Positions 52,000 through 63,300 of a stretch of DNA of 64,000 nucleotides are shown in pieces. The stretch lies in the NCBI RefSeq assembly GCF_022201045.2, contig NC_068562.1:4030001-4094000 (forward strand), given 5' to 3'. The position numbers and the translations under genes are program-made. The stretch's first letter is position 1. Every line of letters begins with the position of its first letter. Below the pieces are notes generated by a model, which was not told the DNA's origin, made no database searches, and saw nothing but the letters and a program-made list of their open reading frames with translations. The stretch is from Citrus sinensis. Taxonomy: Eukaryota; Streptophyta; Magnoliopsida; Sapindales; Rutaceae.

Positions 52000-53000
52000 T
52001 TCAGTGCCATTCGAAAGTTTTGATTTTGTTCCATACAAAGTGTGTAAATTTGATTTTGGGAATAATTTTTATGAAGGTTTTTCTGTTGGGTTTTACATGA
52101 TTTGTAGAGAGAATCCCCCTCTTCTTCCTCCCCCCCCCAACAAAAAAAAAAAAGAAAAAAAAAGAAGAAGAGAGATTGCGGGGAGGATTTGATTTGAGTC
52201 CTCTTGCGAAGTACTTGTGAATGTGGGAAAAAAGTCTTTGCGTTGAGCTTGATGGCCCGTGAATAAGCTGTTTTATTTGGTTTTATGTCGTTTATTTTCT
52301 CGCTCCAGCTGTGCTTGTTTATTTGTTTGAACAGATATAGTTAAATTTAATGGTGGGAGAGGGGCTGATATTTTTTAAGTACAACTCTCGGTGTCATGCA
52401 ACGTTTTGAGCCATATTGTGCATGTCTGATCCACAAATCACTGATATCAAGATTTTGCATTTTTGCTGCCTGGATTGTACTTGCTTTCAGGTGGAAAACA
52501 AATTTTTTTTTTTTAATTTTTCATGTTGAGGGATAATAATTCAAGCTGTTTTTATTTTTCAAGTACGAGATGGATAATAATTCTTGATGCCGCCTTTACC
52601 TGATTTTCACATTCATTTGTGCTGAAAAACTTTTTAGTCAGTGTAACTATTATTTCATTATATTTATGATGAATTACATAAATTTGCTCCGATACATATC
52701 AGACATAATTGTGAAACTGATTAAAATTTTCCACACATTTTAATAAGGATTTAAAATCAAATTTTATTTTATTTTATATTGAAATTGTGAACATGTAAAG
52801 TATTATGTTCACAAATATAAGCGATATTTATAATTGGAAGCCATAATAAAGCTTGCATTCATTACTTTCCAGATGTATTTCTGAAGTAAAAGTACAGTAT
52901 TAGTATTACAAAAACTTTTAAATTAAATAATTAACCCAAAAAAGAAAAAAGAAAAATACCTTTGATTTTTTTTTTTACCCTCACTTTTCAACCAAAATAT
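52000..53000. other. U-box gene 3' UTR and spacer
   Basis: A C-run followed by an A-rich stretch (about 52131-52165) lies in the probable 3' UTR, which may extend to about 52350. The rest is AT-rich spacer. No gene is seen. Confidence 0.4.
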
Positions 53001-53935
53001 CATTGACCAAAAGATAGACCTGAGCAAAGCGCACGCGCAAAACGAAACAACGGATGGATCATGGATCCTACTTTTGGTGGACAGTACGTCACCGTATTGA
53101 TTGCGTCTACAACAAAACTTCATCAAGCAGTCACCGGCTGGGATTACGCACCGGTGGTGACCCTTCGCTCACGCCCCTACCAATCAAAAAATTCGACAAC
53201 ACAGCCTCTTGACCATACCTTGGTAAAGTCAATTTTCTTGGTCCTCTCTTCTGATTTTAGAGTTTTTACCGTTTCTTAAAATTTAGGTTTTACTTTTATT
53301 TTTTCTTTACCCGCGAGCCAGCTTTTTAGAAGTTTACTTTTCGTGGGTTTTCTTCAATTCCTTTTTTTAAAACCTCTTTCCTTTCGTAAGTGTAACATTG
53401 TTGATATTATTATTGTTCTGGTTTTTGGTTTTCAATAAATTATAAATATTGGCAAACTGTCACTAGAAAGATATAGTGTTAGAAGAATCCGTAGTTTCTG
53501 TTATCAGTCTGTTAAGTATATTATGTTTGTTGGAAGATTGGTGTTTAGTTCCAGTAATAAAGCTAGGCTCTTTGTTGGCTCTTTCGGAACCTTAGTTGAA
53601 ATTTTCATTTTCGATTTTAAAGATATCCGTTTGACCAGCCATAGGTTTGTTAGCGTAAAAGTTTACTTGGTGTTAGGTTGGAATAAATTTGTGCGTAAAA
53701 TTCATTTGTAAGTTGCTAAAGATATGTTTTGGATTCCTTCTGGTTGGAGGTTTAGAAGTAGTATGTTAGTTATGAGTATTAATTTAGGATTTTGACTGGA
53801 CCTGTTTACTATTTTGTTGTTTAATTTCAAATTATATGGTCATGATATTTGCCTTCAATTTGAGTGATAGTTTAATTTTATAGGTGTTGTATGGTAATTG
53901 CTTAAAAGAATGGACGGATTTTGCGTAATATTGAT
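53000..53935 (+). other. Probable leader exon, leader intron and two uORFs of the 496-residue gene
   Basis: A GC-richer leader appears to end at ACCTTG|GTAAAG (donor 53223). The next plausible acceptor is TTTTATAG, ending at 53883. Between that acceptor and the main ATG at 53936 lie two upstream ATGs. One is a 4-codon uORF (53891-53905). The other is a 13-codon uORF (53910-53951) that overlaps the main start out of frame and ends 2 nt before an in-frame downstream Met at 53954. Confidence 0.5.
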
Positions 53936-56900
53936 ATGGCCCCCAACTTAGAGATGGAAGGGAAGTCAAGTACTGTGACAGAAGTTTCTGCTACTGAGCC
54001 GAACAGTGGAAGTGCATCCCAAGATCCAGAAAATATGCTTATTAATTGTGTGAGTAATGTCGGTGACAACACCTTTCAAGTGGGAGCCCTTCTTGATGGG
54101 AAAGCTAAGGTGCAGAATGGAAGTGAGGGTGTGGAGGTTGATATTATTGGGTGTACTAAATCTGGTGACAACGAGCTGGTTGAAGCAGAATGCCAGAGCA
54201 CAACTGAGAATTCAAGTTCTTTTGGTGCTACCTTGTCTGGGACTGAGAATGTCTCAACTTTGAATGAAGTTGAAGTTGAGTCACCATTTTTGGGTGACAA
54301 CGTGTTGACGTCAGCATTCGATGTATACAATGGGGCATTGCCTTTGAGGTTTGGTCTTATATTAGAAATTAATGAATTTGAGATTATCATTTTTAAAACA
54401 AGCTTTGAATATGTTTGTTGCCTTGGAATACGATTGCGAGTATTTTGCTCTGTCATAAACAAGTCTCAGCCTTAGGTTGCAAATATTTTTCCATTCTAAT
54501 TAACTTAACTGGGAACTACTCTATCTGGTAGCTTGGAGTAGCATACAAAGAGTTAGGCTAGGGTAAACTATGGTTCCTACTTTTAACAGAAAATCTGAAA
54601 AATTATCTGTTTATTTTTTGATTTAGGATTTTCAAATCATTGGCAATTTTTTGTTAATAGCCCATCATTCCATTTTGATGTATAATTGAAGTTCTGATTT
54701 TATTGCTTTCTGGGTGTATATTCTTGCTTGATCTTTGAGTTATCTTTTATAGATGCACTTAATTTATGTCTTTTTCTGATCTTTTTAGGAAGCAGAAGTT
54801 GACAGATCATTGGCGAAAATTTATACATCCAATTATGTGGCGATGTAAATGGACAGAACTTCAAATTAAGGAACTTCAGTCTCGGGCACTGACGTATGAT
54901 AGAGAACTTGCAGAATATGATCTGAGAAAGCAGGTCGAACTTGAGGAGTCAACATTAGGAGATTTTGATTCAAAGTCACAACCATTTTATTGTCAAAGTC
55001 GAAGAAATCAAATCATGAAGAGGAAAAGGAGAAAACGAGTTGAAGAGACGACTGATCTAGCATCATTCATGTCATGCCATAATCTGTTCTCCTATCATGG
55101 TCTGACATTCACATCTTTATTTAATGCAATATTTATTTGTCAATTATTAGTTTAATAGGTTCCTTATTTATTTTCTTTTTTCTCCCAGAATATAAGAAGT
55201 CCATTGCTGATGGTGCATGTATGGACATTGAATTCAGGAATTTAGGTAAGGAGCAAGAATTTTGTCTTGAACTTCAGCTTTAGTGATTGTATAGCTTATT
55301 GGAAAAACATGTAATAAACAAATAACTCATACTAGCAAGCATCTTATCTTTTTGAAATCGATATCTTGAAACTTGACTATTCAGCCAAACTACTATCCTT
55401 GAGGTGATTTGATTTTTTAATCTGGAATACAGATCTGTTATGCTCTGCTATAATTTGCTTCTGAGCTTAGCCAATGAAATTCCTAACACCTTCTCACAGT
55501 ATAGAAAGTGTTCTCAATGGGTTCTCCAAAATTTGGAAGGTATTTGTCAACAAAGACAATGGTGTACTTTTCACAAGTTTTTGTTGCCTACGTTGGCATT
55601 GGTGTAGATTTTTTAACCGCATCCAGTTTTTTTATGATTTTAGAAAATGAAAATAATGGTTTATGGACAGAACTGATGAATTTTATCTCTGCAGATCTTG
55701 ACACGAATATAGTATTTGTTGCATTTGTCAAATATTTGGCTAATGTTCCTTTTGGATGATTTAAATTCAAGATTTTTTCTCTCTGTTTTCTTAAAAACAA
55801 AAAAAGAAAAAAATTGTGCTTTACGAACCAGCTGGGTTACCTGGACATGTTACAATTTGAGATGTGTTACTGTGAAATTGACTCTTCTGACATTACTTAA
55901 CTCACACTCTTCTGTCCTGCGGTGAATTCTGCAGATAATAAGACTGTCAATGGCAATGATGGCTTTGGGGTTAATGAAGAATGGCCATTTCTCAAGTTCA
56001 GAGATGTTGAAAATTCTATGGGGCAAATGCTTTCAAAGATTGAATTGGTACAGTCACAAGTTCGCGAATTGAAAACTCGAATTGACAAGGTAGTGAATGA
56101 AAATTCTGGAAAGTTCTCTTCCATTAATAGTTTGAGCTTGCTTGTACCATGTGATGCATTGACCAGTTCTGATGGAAATGCTGCTTCTCCTCCCAAAAGT
56201 GGAAATGAAATGCCAGATAGATCTCTGTATATAGCTTCTAAACATTTATCTGATTGTACCATGGGAGATCTTGTTATGCCTGGTAGTGAAGAGGCGACCC
56301 TTCCTCCTGATATGATCAGAAGTCCAAGTCAGCCCGGGGTTGGGGATTCATGTGAGCCTGTAAGTTTTTCTTCTCTCCATAGTCAAATCACTATTTCTCC
56401 CTTCTGCTGTAAGACACCAGTAACAATTGTGATTGTTTAAGCCCTTGTTCACAAAGAAATTCATTGATGCCATGGACTGTCTGATAAGGAAATCTTTCTT
56501 GTCACTATCTACATCAAACCCCAATCTTTCTTGATGCCATGAATGATCTGTTGACACCTTCTGCAAGAGGTTTTGCCCCACTTCTGCAAGAGATTTTACC
56601 CCTTGCTGGGATTGTTGACCGGTCATTTTAATTTTGCTGGTGGTCTTGCTTTGATCTTTCCATGTTCTGCTTTTGCTTGCTGTAAAAGAAGCTCAGCTAG
56701 TGTGAGCAGGTGTGTTTGTGAATTGATTTAAGCCCTGTTTCGTGTTGAGGTTGGGCAATGCCTAAAAGTGTTGGGTAAACATTAGCTGTTGTAGCTTGAA
56801 AGATAAGTCGATTTGATAAACCACTTTTATGATGAAAAAATCTATAATATTTTTACTATCTTTGTTAAATTTATTGTTTAAAAGTCATATTTATTACACA

Positions 56901-57385
56901 TTATTAACTTTTACTTCATAATTATAATTTTTTTTTTCATAGCAACTACAGCTTAAAAGATAAAACACATCAATACCAAACAGGACCTTCATTTTGGGAA
57001 CATTGGAACTTCTAAATATTATACTGGCTTAATTAAACTAAAAAACGGAGTTGCTTTTCCTTATTCATTTATTTATAATGGAATTGGTCACCCTTCACAG
57101 GTACAGCAAAAGGACAATGGACTCCTGATACATAATCAAGCATCGGACAAAGAGTTGCATAACTTTGAAAGGATTATAAGTCAGCTGGCTGAGAGGCCTC
57201 AGGGGTCAACAAGAAAGCCGGACGCTGTTCCTCCACTGAAGTCTCCAAAAGCCAACACGCCAATTAAAACTTTTGAATCCCATGGTCAACTTTCAACATC
57301 AAGGTCCGATGTGCGTAATAGTAGGAGGAAGTGGGGGAGTCGAAGATCACGCTCTGGCAGGTGGAAGTGCAGATCCTCAGGTTAG
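53936..57385 (+). CDS. Unrecognised plant protein, basic/coiled-coil, probably nuclear
   Basis: I do not recognise the family. Exons are 53936-54348, 54789-55099, 55189-55245, 55935-56359 and 57101-57385, giving 496 residues. All junctions are GT-AG and keep frame, which supports a real gene. The N-terminus (1-137) is acidic and Ser/Asn-rich. Exon 2 is the best candidate for a conserved core, with a Trp-rich helix (DHWRKFIHPIMWRCKWTELQ) and a charged helix (RALTYDRELAEYDLRKQVEL). A KRKRRKR cluster near 215-221 could be a nuclear localisation signal. Residues about 284-316 look like a short coiled coil (MGQMLSKIELVQSQVRELKT). The C-terminus is rich in Arg, Ser and Trp (RRKWGSRRSRSGRWKCRSSG), which suggests nucleic-acid contact. 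No catalytic motif is visible. The last intron carries a MITE-like insertion. Confidence 0.75.
56731..56988. mobile_element. MITE-like dispersed repeat, copy B (intronic)
   Basis: The left end AAGCCCTGTTTCGTGTTGAGG and the reverse-complemented right end AAGGTCCTGTTTGGTATTGATG form imperfect terminal inverted repeats. The interior matches 11810-12090 in the same orientation. It lies in the 741-bp last intron of the 496-residue gene. I saw no clear target-site duplication. Confidence 0.65.
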
Positions 57386-57767
57386 CTGGATGTGGATGTG
57401 TAAGATTCCTCTTACTGATTTATTCAACGAAAGTTTCAAGAAGCGAAGCCATCAACTGGATGTGAATGTTAATGTAAATGCCGTTTATTCTGTTGTATAT
57501 ATATACACTGCCATTTGCATAGAATGAAATATAATTTTAGATGTATCTGCTTTAGTGAAAATCTGTGCATGCTTTTCCTATTCTGCCAGGTGCCAATGTG
57601 CATCAAACCCCAATCAGGATTGCATGTTTTATGTTTTAACCATTGTGTATTTAGAACTAATAGTTGAAGAGTCCCAATGTCGGATGCAGTTTAATCCGCG
57701 TTAAGACTCTGCAGAGAAGTAAGAAACATATTTATGCACATAATAAGTCTTGTATACAAGTCGGCAT

Positions 57768-58655
57768 TCAAGTTGCTGACTTTCCCATTGTTCCCTGGAT
57801 CATCTTTCTGGAAATCTTGGCTGAAATTAGGGCCAGCACTGTAACGGAGGGCACAAAAATGACATCCGGGATGGCTTTGATAATGTTTATCTGGGGCACA
57901 TTCTCTGCAGCTTTCTTAGCAGCCATGGCAGCGGGAGGTGTCACTATACCGGTGATCACAGTGTAGTTGTCTAGCTTGCTAAGAGTAACTGTGTGTTTCA
58001 TGAACTCGACGAACGCATCCTTTCTTTCTGCCTCCGCAGACGCTTGCCACTCTGCAAAAAAATCCTGCAATTTGGAAATTTGGATTGGAATTTGATATGG
58101 GAAGCGCATGCTAAGATTTGATTTCAACCAACGTTGACTGACCTCTATTTCTTCACGCGATGGTACGTCGTAGTGTTTGCCTGGCAATGCCGAGTTGATG
58201 ACGCTGAATAAGAAAGATGGAGGAAAAATCAGAGGCTAATATGAAACACTAATATTATTGCCATTGGATTAGGTGTGTGGAAGTAAAAAACTATAACTGG
58301 TCAAAAGACATTGCAAATAAAATTTTATTACTTGAACATGTCAAGAATAGCACGGTGGAAGTCGTCAAAGTTCTTGACATCTTTCTCTATGAACGTAGTG
58401 TAGAGTGCGCCCGTTAGCGCACTAAGCATCTGCCCGGATGGCACTCCTATCAAATCATATCATATCATGTAAACAATCCAAATATGGCAAGTAATGTTAA
58501 AGAAATGAATTTCCCAAAAGAAAAAGGAGGAGCAAAATGTATCAGTTTAACATAAATTAGAGAAATTAAAGAAGCAATCGAATAATTAAGCACGAGAATG
58601 GTTTAAAAAAAAAAAGACAGAAACCTTTCCCCATTAAACTCATCATCATCCCCAT
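57768..58655 (-). CDS. Unrecognised small plant protein (167 residues)
   Basis: I do not recognise a named family. Exons on the minus strand are 58655-58625, 58446-58332, 58203-58143 and 58064-57768. All junctions are GT-AG and phases agree. The start is a Met-rich ATG run (MGMMMSLMGKG). A central segment (LYTTFIEKDVKNFDDFHRAI, then YDVPSREEIEDFFAEWQ) has the acidic helix-loop look of an EF-hand-like fold, but no complete canonical calcium loop is visible. The C-terminal half has two apolar stretches (VITGIVTPPAAMAAKKAAE and VIFVPSVTVLALISAKISRK) that could bind a membrane. Reading through the 78-bp intron 3 stays open, so intron retention would still give a protein. The gene is convergent with the 496-residue gene, 382 bp between stop codons. 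Confidence 0.7.
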
Positions 58656-60380
58656 TATGCAAAGACGACTTGGTCACACGACAAGTATGTTCAATGACAA
58701 TGTATATAAACAATATAGGAAACAGAGAGATAAAGAAAAGCAGAGACACAGACAGAAAGAATGGCTTTGCTTGTTATTGTTAGTTGGTCAGTTTGGTTAA
58801 TCAAAGAAAGGAATCAATTGTCGATCGACTTGCATAATTTTCTCATCTCAATTCTGATTCCCTACTTGGACATCGGAATTAACACGTGTTTCAAGCCACA
58901 AGATAACGTGTACCAGCTGGACTGGAGGAACTTCACTGTCAAGGGTTAATGCATTTATATCCATTTTTAATAAATTTGTATTAATTGGTTGAAAATTTGC
59001 AGGTGCCCCAAAATAGGAAACCGTGCATTGAAGGAATTGAGACTTGAGAGCATTACCCCGGGAAACAAGTAGTAAAGTTGACAATAAAACCAGCTTCATT
59101 TTCTCTTGAATATGTACGTGTTTGTGCAAGTATTCAATGACCCAGTAAATAGTTTACAAGCACATTTGTTATTTTTATTCTTTTCAGCGAGCTTATGTTG
59201 GCATTAATAGCTGCTAACTTCTTGATCTCTGAGAGAAATGGCTAGTCATAGCTCATTTTTGGAATAGGACCATGAATGATGATGCTATCCATATCTTATT
59301 CTCTGGGAAGAAATTGGCTTGGTGATCGAAGTAAAAAATAAAACAATTATGTTGTAGGATTGCGTTCAAAACTGTTTCTAAAACACTTAAATATGATTTT
59401 GGTATCTTTCATTTTCGAATAAAGAAATAATAAATACTACACGGATGCCAGATCAAGCAGGTGCTTAAGCAGAACACATTTCCTTTTTTTTTTTTAGAAT
59501 TTATTTTACTGGGTTCTGTTTTCTCTTTAATTCCTCAATCTTTTGTTGTTTGATCTCACAAGATCTATTAAAGTAACTATTGTTCTCAGTTCATGCTAAT
59601 ATTACTTTATTAACTGTATAAAACTTTTCAATGGAGGCATTTATTTTTTCGTATATAAGTACGATGGTTGAGAATGAATTACAGCGTAAGAATTCGACAT
59701 ATAAATTGGTGAACCTTGGATTGATAGTGAAATAATTGTATATTTGTATTTGTGTGGTAAATGGGCGTCCAGAATAATATGATATTTAGTTATTGAAAAA
59801 TGTTCTTTATAGTAAATTTGATCATGGGTGTTCTAGTGAGTTAAAACTCTAACGTTCAAAAACACTTTTTAGAAGCATAAGAGACTCGCCTGTACGGTGT
59901 ACATGTATATTTCTCCTTTTCACGTTCATGTAAAAAGCACACCAACAGCACCCATATTTTGTCACTGTAAGGGAATTGAGGAAATTGTGTGTCATTTCTT
60001 TCTCCGTTTTTTCACATTCTCATGGGGTTTCATTGTCAGCTTACACATAATAATATCACAATTCACAACCTTACAATGTTATATTAGCAATTTGACATTA
60101 AAGAACAACAATACATCTACTACAATTAATGGTGAATTATATATTGATTCAATGATGTCACAAAGACCAAAAATCTCAAAAGGGCAAAAAAAAAAAAAAA
60201 CAATTATGATACAAGAACATGACAAAGAACATGGCAAACGCGCGACTTCCCTATTTAAATTTGTTTTCTTTCCTTGGTATTCCTTTGGACACTTGCCGTT
60301 CAATTCTCTGATAAACTACTAAGATGCATTTACATATAGCAAACCTTACAAATTCTTGTACACTCATATGAAAGATATGG
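58656..60380. other. Spacer between two minus-strand genes
   Basis: AT-rich DNA. This holds the promoter of the 167-residue gene on its right side and the 3' UTR of the LRR-WD40 gene near 60.1-60.38 kb. Open frames on both strands (58761-58949 on +, 58848-59129 on -, 59897-60322 on +) have no protein-like features I trust. Confidence 0.4.
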
Positions 60381-60383
60381 ACA

Positions 60384-63300
60384 TCAACCTCCCAGACTGT
60401 GGGAAGAACAGATTGGTTGACCATAAGAATATTTTTCAGCACGTGGACTTGAGCTAAGTAAATTCACCTGCAAAAACAAACTCTTGCTATTTCAGCTACC
60501 CAGATGAACTTTAACGCTCAACAAGAAGCAAAAAGAAAGAGCCAGAAAAAATACCTTGATGATCTCCCACTTTGAGCTTGGACGCATGGACACAGCCAAG
60601 ACACTCATGTGAAAATCCTAATTTGAAGAATAAATGTCATATAATTTTATCCGAGGGCATTACATAACATTGTCAGGATTGTAAAAGCATTAAAGCAGAG
60701 GGAATTTTCTAGTACAAACATTTTGTTTCGTTTTAATTTTTCTTCATGTTACTGGTACTTATAAACCAAATAAGTAAGGAATTCGATAGATTGAAGAAAT
60801 TGAGACCATAATGTTGAGATCTGATTTCTGACTCAATAAACCACACGGACTGTTATTATTTGGTGCATGACTCATTTCAATCTTACAATTATTCCTTTGA
60901 AAATAGCACCAATAATAGTATGTTTGTATTATCAATCACATATAAGCTTACCCTGAACGGGTCTCCCCTTAAGGACTGCACAAACATAGATTTTCCTGAG
61001 TCACTATCCTGCAAAGGAATGAAAAACAATTGAGATCTTGAATCAATTGGCCGCTCTTGGGTTGGAATTGTACTTAGACTGGAGACAATATACCAATATT
61101 GTAGAGTGACATTAACAGATCTCATAAAAGAGCATACCTCCACGTGAACATCCCTAAGTCGCCTTCCAGTTTGAGCACAGCAGATACGGACAACATGTTC
61201 ATCACAACTGCCACTGATAATATAGTCCCTCCCATTCATGTAATATGAACGGGTATAGTTATAAGCACTTCCTGTTGAAGTTATGTCAAAATCCATGTGC
61301 AACCTCCCGTCTACAGCCAAAAGTTGCTTAACCTGACATCAGTTAATAGTTATTCAATATCCTGAAGCCATGAAAGAACACCAAAGTTCATTATTACTAA
61401 ATAAAGAAGGCAAACGCACAGACAAGAGCAGGCTTTTACAATGTCATATACAGCATGACACATGGAAAGTGCATGAATATCTATCAAATATCCAGGCCAA
61501 AATTTTGCCAGATATGGCTTTGAAATACAATGGACAATCATATCCATTTGGTTAGACAATTCTGAAGACTATGCAATCACATATACACCTCATCAAGTTT
61601 TATCTTGTGAATTTTATTACGACGATAGACCATAACTATCATATTTGTATAACAGTACCTCATTGTCAACTGCTGAAACAAGCAGATAGAGGTCATCAGG
61701 AGAAAAGCAAACCATCACGTTTCCTCTTGAGCTTGAAGCTGTATAGCAAGGCTGAACTGGCTTCTGCCTCAGATCCCACATCTTGACATCGTGGTCAAAT
61801 GAAGAAGTAGCAAACATAAAGGGGGAATGATGGGAAAATTTAGCAACATTAATGGGTTCTCGATGCATATCGGTGAACAGTTGCAATGGTTTTTCAGTGT
61901 TAATGTCATAAAGAGCAACATTTTTTGAGTATCCACTGGCAAGAAACTGATCATCTGTCGAATTGACATGTACAGACGTCAATTGCTCGAAATCATAATA
62001 AGTGGCCACACTAGAATTTCCGCGTGCATCTGCAACTTTGGGTGGGATATGATTGAGGTCAAACAACCTCACACATCCACTATCTGAACCTGCAACAAGC
62101 TGACAGTTCGCACATAGAAAGCCATCAGTGGCTGCCATTGTTAGACAAGGACCAAATGCAGATAGCAAATATGAGTTCTTAGGCATTTCATATCAATTTT
62201 CCTGAGATCATCTGCTATCAGCTATTACTTTATAAAGCAATTACTAGTAATCTTCACCTGATGAAAACTTTTTCAGACTAGCATGGCCATAGAATACATG
62301 TAAAATGAAAAAAACTTTTAGTTAATGTCAATCACACACGATCATTACACAGTTCAACTAAATGGGTTAAGCATTTCAAACAAGCTCTTAAATTAGAGAC
62401 CCTAGGGACCACAAAACTAAAGCTCACTTATAACATCTCCACTCTTCTATATCTAAATTCTAAATTATGATACTAGAATCCCTAAAATCAAACAGTTAAA
62501 TTATGCAAGCTATTATAAACAGCTAAAATTCTAGAGTATCTCAGTGTGGAGTTTACCTTGGATGGATACTTCTTCAGCCAACAGAGACCTAAAACACTGT
62601 TTGTTCCTCCTATAGATGGGATATAACAAGCAACATTCCCATTTTCATGGTTGATAACAATTACTTCACCATCTAGTGTTCCAAAAGCCATGAGACTAGG
62701 ATTCGATGGATTATACTCAAACTGCCTTGGGCGAACCCTCTTGTTTCCTTCTTTATATATGTGGCTAAAGCTTGACACTGGATGTAAAAGTGGCCACGCA
62801 GAAGACCCAAGCTTTGCAGCACTAAGTGACCTTGAGAAGAAATGCTGTGTCCTATGTATATTTGGCTGCTTTGGCTTTGAAGAATTTTGGTAATTGCCAC
62901 TTGTTCCCATTTCACGCTTCTGCAAAAGACTAACAACACTTTCTTTGTGTTTTCTTTTATATGGTAAGTGCTCAAAGTATCTTGCAAAAACAGACTTGGC
63001 GATTTCCCTGTCCAACCTTCCAATAGGAAGATTATCTAAAACTTCCAACTGCGGCAATGATGCAATCATGTATTCCCTATAGTGTTTCTCAAAGCATATG
63101 GGTGAAGGATGGTGTGAAATATACTTCTTCAGCTTAACATTAGCATCCATCAAGTCCTGCTTATGGGCACCTCCAGGAAACTCATTGCTGTCATTAACCT
63201 ACAATTTCACCCCCCAAAAACCAGAACCAATAAATAATAAGGTAAACATATATATATATATGTGTGTGTGTATAAAATCATTTTCAGGTACGGGCACCCT

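Noticed and set aside
51624-52034. 136-codon minus-strand frame over the end of the U-box gene
   Set aside because: It is a shadow frame stretched by the CT repeat, which reads as an Arg/Glu run.
58848-59129. Minus-strand frame with a signal-peptide-like start (MKLVLLSTLLLVSRGNA)
   Set aside because: There is no family resemblance or splice partner, and it lies in the promoter region of the 167-residue gene.
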